Positions 26,498 to 36,100 of a stretch of 64,000 nt of DNA are shown in pieces (the first letter of the stretch is position 1; each line of letters starts with the position of its first letter). Source of the stretch: Synechococcus sp. RedBA-s. Lineage in GTDB: Bacteria > Cyanobacteriota > Cyanobacteriia > PCC-6307 > Cyanobiaceae. The stretch is from the NCBI RefSeq assembly GCF_024345495.1, contig NZ_JAGQBF010000004.1, positions 48,633 to 112,632 of the forward strand. The letters run 5' to 3'. Below the pieces are notes generated by a model. That model was given only the letters and a program-made list of their open reading frames with translations. It ran no database searches and was not told where the DNA came from. The position numbers and the translations under genes were made by a program.

Positions 26498-28633
26498 TCA
26501 GGGAACCGGCGGCGGCGCCACCGGTGGTGGGGGAGCCATCGGCGGAGGGGCCACGGGCGGTGGCGCCACCGGGAAGGAGGGGTTCCCCTGCGGCGGTGGC
26601 GTCACCGGTGCCGGTGCCGCCTGGGGCTCACCGCCACGGGGCGCCTGGCTCGGGGCTGGCAGTTTCGGCAGGTCCGGCAGCGGCGGCAGATCCTGCCCGC
26701 GCTCGCTTGGCGGCGCCACCTGAGAGGGCTCCGGCGAGTTGCGGTCTTCCCCAGGGGTGGGCAGGTCGCTGGGGCGCCCCGGCTGGAAGGTGGATTTGGC
26801 CTGCTTGGTGGGTTTGAACGTGCCCGTGAGCACCGGCTTGGGCGGGAACTGGAGCACCGGCAGGTCCTTCACCACCACCGCCATGTAGCGGCCCCAGGCC
26901 GCGGCGGCAGCGCCGCTGTCACTGCCGGTCTCGCGGTTGTTGTCGTAGCCCAGCCAGATGCCGGTGGTGAGTTGGGGAATGCCGCCAATGAACCAGAGGT
27001 CACGGGCCCCCTCCGAGGTGCCCGTTTTCCCCGCCACCGGCCGATCGCCCAGGGAGGCCGCCCCGCCGGTGCCGCCACTCACCACCCGCTGCAGCATCCA
27101 CACCATGGCGTCGGCGATGGGGCTGTCCACCGCCCGCCGCCCCTTGTCGCCATCCACCCGCCGGCTCCAGAGCAGCTCGCCATTGGGGCCGTTGATCTCC
27201 TCGAACGGCGTGGCTGGCACATACACCCCGCGGTTGATCACCGCCGCGTAGGCCGTGGTCATGTCCAGCACCGTCTGCTCGTAGGCGCCGAGGGCCATCG
27301 GGTAGAAGCGCCCCAGCTCCCGCGTGATTCCCAGACTCTGGGCCGTGGCGATCACCTTGTCGAAGCCCACCTGCTGCAGCAGGCTCACTGCCACGGTGTT
27401 GAGCGAGTTCTGCAGGGCTGTGGCCAGCGACACCTGCCCCAGATAGCGGTCGCCGAAGTTCTTGGGGCAGTAGCCCGCGAAGCAGCGCTTGGCATCTAGC
27501 ACCGTGTCCTCCGGCTTCATGCCGGCCTTCAGGGCGGAGAGGTACACAAAAAGTTTGAAGGTGGAGCCCGGTGAACGCAGGGCCTGGGTGGCGCGGTTGA
27601 ACTGGCTCTTGCTGTAATCCTTGCCGCCCACCATTGCCCGCACCAGGCCCGTGCCCGGCTCCACCGTCACCAGGGCACCCTCCAGGCCGCCGTACGCGCT
27701 GCCATCGATCACCTTCTGGCCTTCCTCCTGCCAGGCCATGTTCAGGCTGCTGCGGATCGTCAGGCCGCCCACTTCCAGCTGCTCGGCGCTCAGCACCTTC
27801 GGCAGCTCCTGCGCCACCCAGCCGGTGAAGAAGGGGGCGCGGCTGTTCCAGTATTTGGGCAGGGCGGGCTTGAGCTGCAGCGCTGAGCCCTTGGCCTCGG
27901 CCAGTTCCCCCGCATCGATGAAACCGGCCTCCTTCATCCGCTCCAGCACCAGGCTGCGGCGCTGCAGGGCCAGCTCCGGATTCACCAGCGGTGAATACAC
28001 CGAGGGGGCCGGCGGCAGCCCCGCGATCAGGGCCGCTTCAGGCAGTGTCAGCTGGTCGGGGGTCTTGGAGAAGTAGATCCAGGCGGCATCGGCCACGCCG
28101 TAGGCGCTGGAGCCCAGATACACATAGTTGAGGTATTGCTCGAGGATCTGCTGCTTGGTCAGCTGGCGCTCAAGCTTTCCGGCCAGGGCCGCTTCCTTCA
28201 GCTTGCGGATCAGCGTGCGGTCCTGGCTGAGGAACACCGTGCGCGCCAGCTGTTGGGTGATCGTGCTCGCCCCCTCCTCCACCGAGCCCCGGCTGAGGTT
28301 GCGCATCATCGCCCGGGCGATGCCGGTGGGGTCCACGCCGCCGTGCTGATAGAAGCGGCGGTCTTCGGCGGCCACGAAGGCCTCCTTCACCAGCTCCGGC
28401 ATCTGGCCGCTGGGCACTTTCTCGCGGGTGGCCGGTCCCAGCTTCTGCAGCACCTCGCCGTCGGCCGAGAGGATCGTCACCGTGCCCGGACGGTTGAAGG
28501 TGCTGATCCGGCGCGCGTCCGGCAGCAGGCTGTCCACCCCCTTCACCAGGGCATTGACCCCCAGGGCCATGACCCCCCCAGCCGTCAGGGTGACGCCCAC
28601 CAGCACCAGCAAGCGCAGCCGGCGTTTGTTCAC
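26498..28633 (-). CDS. Class A penicillin-binding protein (PBP1A-like)
   Basis: 711 residues. One N-terminal helix (LRLLVLVGVTLTAGGVMALG). The glycosyltransferase GT51 domain (about 60-235) has AAEDRRFYQHGGVDPTGIAR with the catalytic Glu, and GASTITQQLARTVFLSQDRT. The transpeptidase domain (about 310-580) has SPGSTFK (SxxK), SLN in ALQNSLNTVAVSLLQ and KTGTSEGARDLWF (KTG). The C-terminal 110 residues are Pro-rich and disordered, ending in repeats of VAPPP type. It polymerises and crosslinks peptidoglycan in the periplasm. Convergent with rsmB. Confidence 0.95.
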   Translation of the reverse strand: MNKRRLRLLVLVGVTLTAGGVMALGVNALVKGVDSLLPDARRISTFNRPGTVTILSADGEVLQKLGPATREKVPSGQMPELVKEAFVAAEDRRFYQHGGVDPTGIARAMMRNLSRGSVEEGASTITQQLARTVFLSQDRTLIRKLKEAALAGKLERQLTKQQILEQYLNYVYLGSSAYGVADAAWIYFSKTPDQLTLPEAALIAGLPPAPSVYSPLVNPELALQRRSLVLERMKEAGFIDAGELAEAKGSALQLKPALPKYWNSRAPFFTGWVAQELPKVLSAEQLEVGGLTIRSSLNMAWQEEGQKVIDGSAYGGLEGALVTVEPGTGLVRAMVGGKDYSKSQFNRATQALRSPGSTFKLFVYLSALKAGMKPEDTVLDAKRCFAGYCPKNFGDRYLGQVSLATALQNSLNTVAVSLLQQVGFDKVIATAQSLGITRELGRFYPMALGAYEQTVLDMTTAYAAVINRGVYVPATPFEEINGPNGELLWSRRVDGDKGRRAVDSPIADAMVWMLQRVVSGGTGGAASLGDRPVAGKTGTSEGARDLWFIGGIPQLTTGIWLGYDNNRETGSDSGAAAAAWGRYMAVVVKDLPVLQFPPKPVLTGTFKPTKQAKSTFQPGRPSDLPTPGEDRNSPEPSQVAPPSERGQDLPPLPDLPKLPAPSQAPRGGEPQAAPAPVTPPPQGNPSFPVAPPPVAPPPMAPPPPVAPPPVP

Positions 28634-28640
28634 GGCTTCT

Positions 28641-29627
28641 TCACATCCCCACGGTCAGGCTGCTGTGGCCGATCGCCAGCGCCGTGACCAACATCCCCAG
28701 CACCAAAAAGGGCTGGGCGCTCGCCTGATACTTGACATCAAAGGCCACCGGATCGCGCAGCAGCCAGATGTCCTGGAAGGTGATCTGGGGAATGATCAGC
28801 AGCACCAGCAGCACCGCCGCGAAGTTCTGGCCGATGGCGATCAGCACCGCCACCATCGCCAGCTGAAACAGGTCGATCATGGCGGCACTGATCCAGCTGG
28901 CTCTCTGGATCCCGAACACCACCGGCAGGCTCTGCAGCCCCAGGGCCCGGTCGCCCTCCACGCTCTTGAAATCATTGACCACGGCGATACCCAGGCCCGC
29001 CAGGCTGTAGGCGAGGGTGAGCAGGGCCGTGGCCCAGGTGAGCTGGCCGAACAGCGCCTGACCGGCCCACCAGGGCAGGGCGATGTAGCTGGCGCCGAGG
29101 GCGTAGTTGCCCAGCCAGCCGTTCTGCTTCAGCTTCAGCGGCGGTGCTGAATAGATGAAGCTCACGAATGAACCCCCCAGGGCCAGCAGCAGCACCACCG
29201 GCGTGCTGTGGCCGGCCCAGAGGTCGAGCCCCCAGGCCACCGCCAGCCCCGCGATCAGCAGCACCCAGATCTGCAGCTTCACCTGCGGCAGGGAGATGGC
29301 ACCGGAGGGGATCGGCCGATAGGGCTCGTTGATCGCGTCGATTTCGCGGTCGTAGTAGTCGTTGATCGTCTGGGTGTAGCCAGCCAGCAGCGGGCCACTC
29401 ATCACCATGCAGGCCAGCGAGGCGCCCACCTGGGGCACGGTCCAGTGGAAGTTTCCGGATGCCGCCGCGCCGCAGATCACACCCCAGATCAGGGGGATCC
29501 AGGTGACCGGCTTCATCAGCTGCAGGCGCAGCTTCCACATCGAACTGGTGCCGCTGGCACCTTTCATGCCGAGCAGCTGACGGGCGCCGCCGCCGCCGCT
29601 GGTGCTGGGGTCGGGAGCGTCGCTCAA
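28641..29627 (-). CDS. chlG: Chlorophyll synthase
   Basis: 328 residues, a UbiA-superfamily polyprenyltransferase. The first Asp-rich motif is NDYYDREIDAINEPYRPIPS (about 112-131). The second is NDFKSVEGDRALGLQSLPVV (about 230). Eight to nine hydrophobic helices. It esterifies chlorophyllide a with phytyl (or geranylgeranyl) diphosphate in the thylakoid membrane. It is 2 bases downstream of the DUF2862 gene on the same strand, a common cyanobacterial arrangement. Confidence 0.96.
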   Translation of the reverse strand: MSDAPDPSTSGGGGARQLLGMKGASGTSSMWKLRLQLMKPVTWIPLIWGVICGAAASGNFHWTVPQVGASLACMVMSGPLLAGYTQTINDYYDREIDAINEPYRPIPSGAISLPQVKLQIWVLLIAGLAVAWGLDLWAGHSTPVVLLLALGGSFVSFIYSAPPLKLKQNGWLGNYALGASYIALPWWAGQALFGQLTWATALLTLAYSLAGLGIAVVNDFKSVEGDRALGLQSLPVVFGIQRASWISAAMIDLFQLAMVAVLIAIGQNFAAVLLVLLIIPQITFQDIWLLRDPVAFDVKYQASAQPFLVLGMLVTALAIGHSSLTVGM

Positions 29628-29629
29628 AT

Positions 29630-29863
29630 TCAGACCGCGGCGATTTCGTCGTCGAAGAACCAGCCGGTGCTGCCGTTGGCCAGTTCCACCACCACGCCGA
29701 TGCCGCTGCCGTCGGTCATCTTGAAATCACGGACGGTGCCGGTGGCATCGCTCTGCAGGGTTTCCACCAGCTCGGCGGGGATCTGGTCACGCACTCGCGT
29801 GATCCGCACCTTCGAACCGATCGTTACGGCGCTCGAGGGGCCTGAGGTGGCAGCCTGGGACAT
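29630..29863 (-). CDS. DUF2862 small protein, cyanobacterial
   Basis: 77 residues: [40 protein letters not shown], then [10 protein letters not shown]. It has the SH3-like small beta-barrel appearance of the DUF2862 family found next to chlG. The ATG at 29861-29863 gives the family-typical length; a longer open frame continues upstream but overlaps hisF antisense. Likely in one operon with chlG. Function unknown. Confidence 0.85.
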   Translation of the reverse strand: MSQAATSGPSSAVTIGSKVRITRVRDQIPAELVETLQSDATGTVRDFKMTDGSGIGVVVELANGSTGWFFDDEIAAV

Positions 29864-29908
29864 GACCGGCGCGACTGGATCGGGTGGCGCAACCTTAACA
29901 GCGAGACC

Positions 29909-30697
29909 ATGGTGGCCCGGCGCATCATTCCCTGCCTCGATGTGGCCGACGGCCGTGTGGTCAAGGGGGTTAATTTCGTCGGCCTGCGCGATGCCGGTGA
30001 TCCCGTGGAGCTCGCCTGCCGCTACGACGCCGCCGGCGCCGATGAGTTGGTCTTTCTCGACATCGCCGCCAGCCACCAGGGCCGCGGCACCCTGGTGGAT
30101 CTGGTGCGCCGCACCGCCGAGGCCGTCACCATCCCCTTCACCGTCGGCGGCGGCATCAGTGCTGTGGAGGGTGTCACCGAGCTGCTGCGGGCCGGTGCCG
30201 ACAAGGTGAGCCTCAACTCCTCGGCGGTGGCGCGGCCGGAGCTGATCAGCGAGGGTGCCCGCCGCTTCGGCTGCCAGTGCATCGTCGTGGCCATCGATGC
30301 TCGCCGCCGCAGCGATGGCTTCGGCTGGGACGTGTTTGTCAAAGGCGGCCGCCAGAACACCGGCCTCGATGCCGTGGCCTGGGCCAAGCGGGCGGTGGCC
30401 CTCGGTTCCGGCGAGATCCTGCTCACCTCCATGGATGGCGACGGCACCCAGGCCGGCTACGACCTGGAGCTCACCCGCGCCGTGGCCGAGGCGGTGGAGG
30501 TGCCCGTGATCGCCTCCGGCGGTGCCGGCAGCATCGATCACATCGCCGCCGCCCTCGGCCAGGGCAAGGCTTCAGCGGCGCTGCTGGCCTCCCTGCTCCA
30601 CGACGGCGTGCTGACGGTGCAGGCGATCAAGGCGGATCTGCTGGCGCGGGGCCTGGAGCTGCGGCCCCTGGAGGCTGAATCGTTGCTCGCGGCCTGA
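29909..30697 (+). CDS. hisF: Imidazole glycerol phosphate synthase cyclase subunit
   Basis: 262 residues, a (beta/alpha)8 barrel. Catalytic Asp near residue 11 in [20 protein letters not shown] and Asp near 135 in [15 protein letters not shown]. The two phosphate-binding loops are [20 protein letters not shown] and [20 protein letters not shown]. With HisH it makes the imidazole ring of histidine and AICAR. hisH is not adjacent. Divergent from the chlG unit. Confidence 0.97.
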   Translation: MVARRIIPCLDVADGRVVKGVNFVGLRDAGDPVELACRYDAAGADELVFLDIAASHQGRGTLVDLVRRTAEAVTIPFTVGGGISAVEGVTELLRAGADKVSLNSSAVARPELISEGARRFGCQCIVVAIDARRRSDGFGWDVFVKGGRQNTGLDAVAWAKRAVALGSGEILLTSMDGDGTQAGYDLELTRAVAEAVEVPVIASGGAGSIDHIAAALGQGKASAALLASLLHDGVLTVQAIKADLLARGLELRPLEAESLLAA

Positions 30698-30750
30698 TCG
30701 CTGTTGGCGGGCTGATCCCTGATCGCGACCGCTCGCAACGGCTCGTTACA

Positions 30751-31140
30751 TTGATCACCAGGCCTTCGTCAGGCTTTCCACCGCTTCCCCCCGCCGTGCC
30801 GGCCCTGCAGCCGCCTCTCTCCACCGCCCTCGGCCTGCTGATGGTGGCTTTCGTTGTGGCGCTGGTGGCCTGGGCCCTGCAGCTGATGCAGGCCGCCAGC
30901 GATCGCCGCGAGTTCTCGTTGATGCTGGCCGGCTGCATGGTCTGCTCCGCCGCCGTGGGCCTGGCCACCGTGATGGTGCTCACCCTCACCGGCCCCAACC
31001 GCATCTCCAGCCGCGCCCTCTGGTTGCCCCAGCCCGTCGAGGGACCGGGCGTCAGCCTCGATGCGATCAACCTGCCCTGGGAGGGCTCCCTCGATTGCCT
31101 GGTGGATCCCGCTCGCTGCCCCGACCTGCGATTGTCCTGA
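30751..31140 (+). CDS. DUF3611-like or unassigned two-helix membrane protein
   Basis: About 129 residues from a TTG start, or 114 from GTG 30796 (VPALQPPLS). Two hydrophobic helices: ALGLLMVAFVVALVAWALQL and LMLAGCMVCSAAVGLATVMV. The soluble C-terminus DAINLPWEGSLDCLVDPARC has two Cys that could form a disulfide in the periplasm or thylakoid lumen. I do not recognise the family with confidence. It sits tightly between hisF and menG. Confidence 0.5.
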   Translation: MITRPSSGFPPLPPAVPALQPPLSTALGLLMVAFVVALVAWALQLMQAASDRREFSLMLAGCMVCSAAVGLATVMVLTLTGPNRISSRALWLPQPVEGPGVSLDAINLPWEGSLDCLVDPARCPDLRLS

Positions 31141-31164
31141 GCGTTCCCCGCTCCCTTTCCATCG

Positions 31165-31878
31165 TTGAAGCCCGGTGATCCCCAGGCGGTGCGCGAGCTG
31201 TTCGAGGCCATCGCCCCTCGCTATGACCAGCTCAACGACTGGCTCTCCTTCGGTCTGCACCGCCTCTGGAAGCGCCAGGCGGCCCTGTGGTTGCGCCCCC
31301 GGCCTGGCCAGTGCCTGATCGATCTCTGCTGCGGCACCGGTGATCTCGCCCTTGTTCTGGCCGGGAAGGTGCGACCCAGCGGTCAGGTGCTCGGCCTCGA
31401 TGCCGCTGCTGCTCCCCTGCAGGTGGCGGCGGCCCGCGCCGCCCGCCAGCCCTGGCTGCCGCTGCAGTGGCGCCAGGGGGATGCCCTGGCCAGCGGGCTG
31501 CCGTCCCAGTCGTTCGATGGGGCAGTGATGGCCTACGGGCTGCGCAACCTGGCCGATCCGGCTGAGGGGCTGAGGGAGTTGCGTCGCCTGCTGCGCCCCG
31601 GCGGCCGGGCGGCGGTGCTGGATTTCAACCGCCCCGACCCCAGCGCCCCGGCCGGTGCGCTGGCTGCGGCCTTCCAGCGCCTCTACCTGCGCCGGCTGGT
31701 GGTGCCCACCGCCCGCCTGTTCGATCTGCCCGAGCAGTACGCCTACCTGGAAGCCAGCCTGGAGCGCTTTCCCAGCGGCGCCGAGCAGGAGCGGCTGGCG
31801 CGCCGGGCGGGCTTCAGCTGGGTGCGCCACCGGCCCCTGGCCGCCGGCCAGATGGGCCTGCTGCAGCTGCTGGCCTGA
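31165..31878 (+). CDS. menG: Demethylphylloquinone methyltransferase (UbiE/MenG family)
   Basis: 237 residues from a TTG start. N-terminus [23 protein letters not shown] motif [18 protein letters not shown] (about 52-68), post-motif [16 protein letters not shown] and [18 protein letters not shown] (about 113-130) are characteristic of UbiE/MenG. In cyanobacteria it adds the ring methyl of phylloquinone, the photosystem I A1 acceptor. Followed by glyQ after about 80 bases. Confidence 0.9.
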   Translation: MKPGDPQAVRELFEAIAPRYDQLNDWLSFGLHRLWKRQAALWLRPRPGQCLIDLCCGTGDLALVLAGKVRPSGQVLGLDAAAAPLQVAAARAARQPWLPLQWRQGDALASGLPSQSFDGAVMAYGLRNLADPAEGLRELRRLLRPGGRAAVLDFNRPDPSAPAGALAAAFQRLYLRRLVVPTARLFDLPEQYAYLEASLERFPSGAEQERLARRAGFSWVRHRPLAAGQMGLLQLLA

Positions 31879-31957
31879 GGGCAGCGGCCCGCCGCGCCGC
31901 CAGCTGGAACTGCCACACGGGAGAATGCCCGCCGTCGGTGGCGACCCCTCCTCCCCC

Positions 31958-32836
31958 ATGCATTTCCAGGACATCATCGCCACCTTGAACAGCTTCTGGG
32001 CCCACCAGGGCTGCTTGCTGCTGCAGCCCTACGACACCGAAAAGGGCGCCGGCACGATGAGTCCGCACACAGTGCTGCGGGCGATCGGCCCCGAGCCCTG
32101 GGCCGTGGCCTACCCCGAACCCTGCCGCCGCCCCACCGATGGCCGCTACGGCGACAACCCCAACCGCGCCCAGCACTATTTCCAGTACCAGGTACTGATC
32201 AAGCCCTCCCCCAACGGCATCCAGGAGACCTACCTGGCTTCGCTCGAAGCCCTCGGCATCCGCCAGCGCGACCACGATATCCGTTTCGTCGAAGACAACT
32301 GGGAGTCGCCCACCCTCGGCGCCTGGGGGGTGGGCTGGGAGGTGTGGCTCGATGGCATGGAGGTCACCCAGTTCACCTATTTCCAGCAGTGCGGCGGGCT
32401 TGACTGCCGGCCGGTGTCGATCGAGATCACCTATGGCCTCGAGCGACTGGCCATGTACCTCCAGGACGTGGAGAGCATCTGGGACCTGAGCTGGAATGGC
32501 CAGCGCAGCTACGGCGACCTCTGGCTGGCCTCCGAGAAGGGCCAGTGCACCTACAACTTCGAGGCCTCCAACCCGGATCGCCTGCAGCAGCTCTTCGCCC
32601 TCTACGAAGCGGAAGCCGCTGATCTGGTGGTGGCGGGCCTGCCGGCGCCGGCCCTCGACTACGTGCTCAAGTGCAGCCACACCTTCAACCTGCTGGAGGC
32701 CCGCGGCGTGATCTCCGTGACCGAGCGCACCGCCACCATCGGCCGCATCCGTCATCTGGCGCGGCAGGTGGCCGAGGCCTGGCTGGAGGAGCGCCGCGCC
32801 CTGGGCTTTCCCCTGCTGGCGGCGCCCCTCAGGTGA
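31958..32836 (+). CDS. glyQ: Glycyl-tRNA synthetase alpha subunit
   Basis: 292 residues from ATG 31958 ([20 protein letters not shown]). Class II motif regions are [20 protein letters not shown] (about 51-70), [20 protein letters not shown] and [20 protein letters not shown] (about 147-166). It forms the alpha2beta2 synthetase with GlyS, which is not nearby. The stop overlaps the start of the small gene that follows (GTGA). Confidence 0.97.
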   Translation: MHFQDIIATLNSFWAHQGCLLLQPYDTEKGAGTMSPHTVLRAIGPEPWAVAYPEPCRRPTDGRYGDNPNRAQHYFQYQVLIKPSPNGIQETYLASLEALGIRQRDHDIRFVEDNWESPTLGAWGVGWEVWLDGMEVTQFTYFQQCGGLDCRPVSIEITYGLERLAMYLQDVESIWDLSWNGQRSYGDLWLASEKGQCTYNFEASNPDRLQQLFALYEAEAADLVVAGLPAPALDYVLKCSHTFNLLEARGVISVTERTATIGRIRHLARQVAEAWLEERRALGFPLLAAPLR

Positions 32837-33012
32837 AACGCACCCTGCTGGCGGTGGTGCTGATCGCCGGCAGCTTCCAGGCGGGCCGGCTCACGGAGCG
32901 GGCGATCTGGCCCTGCCGGCTGCGGCCGCTGGCCGCACTTGTGGCTCCGCTGCTGGGTCAGGAGTTGCCCAGCCCCCAGCTCTGTGAATTGATGCTCAAC
33001 CTGCCCGGCTGA
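32833..33012 (+). CDS. Small signal-peptide or membrane-anchored protein
   Basis: 59 residues from a GTG overlapping the glyQ stop. A hydrophobic N-terminus ([20 protein letters not shown]) is followed by a short segment with two Cys ([30 protein letters not shown]). Translational coupling to glyQ supports it being expressed. Unknown function. Confidence 0.5.
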   Translation: MKRTLLAVVLIAGSFQAGRLTERAIWPCRLRPLAALVAPLLGQELPSPQLCELMLNLPG

Positions 33013-33029
33013 CGACCATGGCCCCCTGA

Positions 33030-35132
33030 GTGGGGAACCCTTGCGGGGCTGGTGTTGGTCCCATGCCCTTTCTGGTGGTGTCGCTGGCCCTGGCGGGGCT
33101 GGCCCTGGGCACCGTGCCCCTGGCCGCCGCGCCCCGGTTGGCTCTCCTGCTGCTGCTGGGCGCCGCAGGCTGGTGGCGGGCACGGCGGCTGGGGGCACGG
33201 CCGCTGCCGGCGCTGGCGCTCGTGCTGATCGCCCCGTCGCTGCTGCTCTGGGCGCTCTGGCGCCAGCCCCAGCCTGGCCCGAACGATCCGATGCAGCTGC
33301 TGCAGGGCCAGGGCGGCCGTGAGCTGGTGCTGCGTGGTGAGCTCAGCAGCGATCCCCGCCAACGCGGCGATTCGGGGGGCTGCTCGGTGCCCTTGCGCAT
33401 GGCGGGTGGCCGCACGGAGCTGCTGCTGGAGCCCTGCTTGCCCCTGCGCCAGGGCTGGCTGGTGGAGGCCGGCGGCACCCTGCGGCTACCGGCCACAGGC
33501 CCTCATCCGCTGCTGAGTGGTCCGGCGGAGCGCCTGGCCCGCCATGGCATCTGGAGCCAGCTGCGCCTGGGGGCCAGCACGGATCTGAAGGTGCTGGCGC
33601 GCCCAGCCACCCCCATCGCCGACCTGCGCCGACGCATGGCCGCCGCACTGATCGAGCAGGGCGGGGAGCGCCGGGGTGGCGTGCTGGCGGCCCTCGTGCT
33701 CGGCAGCGCCGTGGTGCCCCTGCCGGCGGATGTGGGCGCCAGCTTCCGGGCCGCCGGGCTCTCCCACGCCCTCGCCGCCTCCGGCTTCCACCTCTCGGTG
33801 CTGCTCGGGGCGGTGATGGCCTTGGGCCGGAGGCTGCCGCGGCCGCCCCGCTGCGCCCTGGCCGTGGGGGCGATGCTGCTGTTCCTGCTGCTGGCGGGCC
33901 CCCAGCCCTCGGTGGTGCGGGCGGTGCTGATGGGCGGGGTGGCCTTCGTGGTGCTGGAGAGCGGCGGACGGAGTCGTCCCCTGGGGGTGCTGCTGCTGAG
34001 CGTGTTGCTGATGCTGCTGGTGCAGCCCTGGTGGCTGCAGGACGTGGGCTTCCAGCTGTCGGTGGCGGCCACCGCCGGGCTGATCCTCACCGCCCGCCCC
34101 CTGGAGACGGCCCTGGCCGAGCGCCTGCCGGCCTGGGCGGCGGCCGGGCTGGCGGTGCCCGTGGCCGCCTCGCTCTGGACCCTGCCGCTGCAGGTGCATC
34201 ACTTCGGCATCGTGCCCCTTTATGCGGTGCCCGCCAACCTGGTGGTGGCGCCCTTGCTCACTCCGCTCACGCTGGGTGCCATGGCGATGGCCCTGGTGGC
34301 GGTGCTGCTGCCGCCCCTGCTACCGCTGCTGGCCTGGCCGCTGCTGCCGCTGTGCGGCTTGTTGGTGGCGATCACCCGTGGCTTCGCGGCCCTGCCGATG
34401 GCCCAGTGGCAGCTGGGGCGGCCCGTCCCTCTGCTGGTGCTGCTCTTCGGCCTCTCCCTGCTTCCCTGGCTGTTGCCGGGCGCGGGGGCCTGGCCGCGGC
34501 GGCTGGGGGCGGCGGGGCTGGCGCTGGTGCTGGCACTGCACCTGGCCCTGCTCGGCGGCGATGCGCTGCTACTGGTGCACCGCTGGAGCGGGGATCTGCT
34601 GCTGGCTCGTCACAGGGGGCGTGGCGCCCTGGTCAGTGGCCGCGCCGATGGCCCCAGCTGTGCCGATGCCCGCAAGCTCGCCAGTGGCCTGGGTCTGGCC
34701 CGCTACGACTGGATCACCCTGCTCGACCCTGTCGCCTCGGATGATCCAGCCTGCTGGAGCGCTCAGACCTCCCTGCTGGTCTCCAGCAGCGCTGGCTCCA
34801 GCAGCCTGCAGCCAGGACAACGCCTGGAGAGCCCCGGTCTCAGCCTCGCTCCCCTCAGCGGCGACAGCCAGGCCCTGGCCCTCGGCATCGGCCGCCATCG
34901 CTGGTGGCTGCTGCCCGACCCCCAGTCGCTTGAGGCCTGGAGCCACCAAGGCCCAGCCGGCGGCGAACCGGTGGCGGGGGTGTGGCTGGGCTTCCGCCCC
35001 AGCCGGCGCCAACAGCAGCAGCTCAGTGCGGCCGCCCCGCGGCGGGTGTGGCTCAGCGGCGCAGCCCCCGGGTTGCCCCAGGGTTGGAGCGCCAGCGGGG
35101 CGAATGGCTCGCTGCAGGGAGCCGCCGGCTGA
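33030..35132 (+). CDS. comEC: ComEC/Rec2 competence DNA channel
   Basis: About 700 residues (GTG 33030; ATG 33063 MPFLVVSLALAG is the likelier start). N-terminal helices and a DUF4131-like region, then the competence domain with SHALAASGFHLSVLLGAVMA, VVRAVLMGGVAFVVLESGGR and LQDVGFQLSVAATAGLIL, about ten helices in all. The C-terminal region (about 510-700) is where many ComEC proteins carry a metallo-beta-lactamase domain, but no HxHxDH motif is visible, so the nuclease-like part is missing or degenerate. It would carry single-stranded DNA across the inner membrane, in keeping with the pilin genes in this window. Confidence 0.88.
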   Translation: MGNPCGAGVGPMPFLVVSLALAGLALGTVPLAAAPRLALLLLLGAAGWWRARRLGARPLPALALVLIAPSLLLWALWRQPQPGPNDPMQLLQGQGGRELVLRGELSSDPRQRGDSGGCSVPLRMAGGRTELLLEPCLPLRQGWLVEAGGTLRLPATGPHPLLSGPAERLARHGIWSQLRLGASTDLKVLARPATPIADLRRRMAAALIEQGGERRGGVLAALVLGSAVVPLPADVGASFRAAGLSHALAASGFHLSVLLGAVMALGRRLPRPPRCALAVGAMLLFLLLAGPQPSVVRAVLMGGVAFVVLESGGRSRPLGVLLLSVLLMLLVQPWWLQDVGFQLSVAATAGLILTARPLETALAERLPAWAAAGLAVPVAASLWTLPLQVHHFGIVPLYAVPANLVVAPLLTPLTLGAMAMALVAVLLPPLLPLLAWPLLPLCGLLVAITRGFAALPMAQWQLGRPVPLLVLLFGLSLLPWLLPGAGAWPRRLGAAGLALVLALHLALLGGDALLLVHRWSGDLLLARHRGRGALVSGRADGPSCADARKLASGLGLARYDWITLLDPVASDDPACWSAQTSLLVSSSAGSSSLQPGQRLESPGLSLAPLSGDSQALALGIGRHRWWLLPDPQSLEAWSHQGPAGGEPVAGVWLGFRPSRRQQQQLSAAAPRRVWLSGAAPGLPQGWSASGANGSLQGAAG

Positions 35133-35208
35133 TGACCCCGTGCAGATGAATCCGTAGAGTGGGTCCCGGCTCATCCACCGGTGTCTGCGGACACGGGAGG
35201 TTGGTCCT

Positions 35209-35293
35209 GGAGAGGTGGCTGAGTGGTCGAAAGCGAACGACTCGAAATCGTTTGAAGGGAAACCTTCCGTGGGTTCGAATCCCACCCTCTCCG
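35209..35293 (+). tRNA. tRNA-Ser(CGA)
   Basis: Class II tRNA of 85 nt. Acceptor stem GGAGAGG/CCTCTCC, anticodon loop CTCGAAA giving CGA, a long variable arm (GAAGGGAAACCTTCC), T-loop GGGTTCGAATCCC, discriminator G. CCA is not encoded. It reads UCG codons. Confidence 0.96.
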
Positions 35294-35327
35294 CTTCTTG
35301 CCCAAAACGAGGATTTCCGGCTGATCA

Positions 35328-35368
35328 GCGAATTTGCCTGAGGCACCTGGATCCGCAGGCAAACTCGC
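35328..35368 (+). terminator. Long stem-loop after tRNA-Ser, possible terminator
   Basis: 13-bp arms with one mismatch (GCGAATTTGCCTG and CAGGCAAACTCGC) around a 15-base loop, starting 35 bases after the tRNA. The T-run is weak (CTTTCC), so it may be a processing or stability element rather than a true terminator. Confidence 0.45.
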
Positions 35369-35637
35369 TTTCCGCTCCCGATCGAGCTCGAACGGCTGGA
35401 AGCCCAGTACCGCTGGCCTGCTCACCGTGAGGGCGCTGAAGACCAGCAAGGTCGCCACCCTGACCTTGATGGTGGAACGTTGAGGCCGGATCGCTTCAGG
35501 GCCTGAACGGCGCCCATCCGAACTCCTGATCCTGGCTTTGGCCAAGGGGGTTGAAACAGGCATAAAGCCCTATTGCCACTGGAACCCTGGCCCCAGGTGC
35601 CAGCGTCAGCCACTCCGCCCCATCAACCCGAATCCTT

Positions 35638-35668
35638 CAAAACCCGGTGACGAGGCACCGGGTTTTGT
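35638..35668. terminator. Bidirectional rho-independent terminator
   Basis: AACCCGGTG, a 6-base loop, CACCGGGTT, flanked by A4 on the left and T4 on the right. It can stop transcripts from the tRNA-Ser side and from the SnoaL-type gene on the minus strand, which ends 46 bases away. Confidence 0.8.
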
Positions 35669-35713
35669 TATGTGAGCCGCTCACGCATCGCTTCGCTCCC
35701 GGGGCGCGATTGA

Positions 35714-36100
35714 TCAGCTGAGCTCGCGAACCCTGAGGGTGTCGACGTGCTGCTGGAAGGCCACGGCTTGGCCATCCTTCAACGTCCACACGTGGGCCAT
35801 CTTCACAACCGCCGGCGCTCCGGAGATCTTGTGCTTCCACCTGTAGATCCCGAGCGCCACGACGGTGTCATCGGCGGCGACGAACTGCTCTGGCACCACG
35901 GCGAAGTCATCGCCAATCTCTCCGAGTCGCATGAAGACCCCTTCGAGCACGGCCTGTGGACCGATGTACGTGCCAGCCAGTGGAAATCTGTCGGCCTCGG
36001 CCCACTGAATGCCCTCAGCCATAACGGCGAGGGCGGCGGGTACGTCGCCCGCTGCGAAGCTCGCGTAGGCGTTTTCGATGATGTCTTTGTTGGTGGCCAT
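35714..36100 (-). CDS. SnoaL-like / NTF2-fold protein
   Basis: 128 residues from MATNKDIIENAYASFAAGDV. The compact cone fold is suggested by FAAGDVPAALAVMAEGIQWA, GTYIGPQAVLEGVFMRLGEI and AHVWTLKDGQAVAFQQHVDT, which match small ketosteroid-isomerase-like (SnoaL) proteins. Catalytic role unknown; such proteins are often stress or polyketide related. The longer frame to 36178 adds an unrelated N-terminus. Confidence 0.85.
   Translation of the reverse strand: MATNKDIIENAYASFAAGDVPAALAVMAEGIQWAEADRFPLAGTYIGPQAVLEGVFMRLGEIGDDFAVVPEQFVAADDTVVALGIYRWKHKISGAPAVVKMAHVWTLKDGQAVAFQQHVDTLRVRELS

Larger units (their letters stand above)
35294..35713. other. Gap downstream of tRNA-Ser
   Basis: About 420 bases. 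It contains the two hairpins listed separately and no convincing gene. The open frames on both strands run through the tRNA or are composition shadows. Confidence 0.4.

Noticed and set aside
35053..35563. Minus-strand frames reading GWDSNPR / GEGGIRTHG
   Set aside because: These are the known translation shadows of the tRNA-Ser gene, not proteins.
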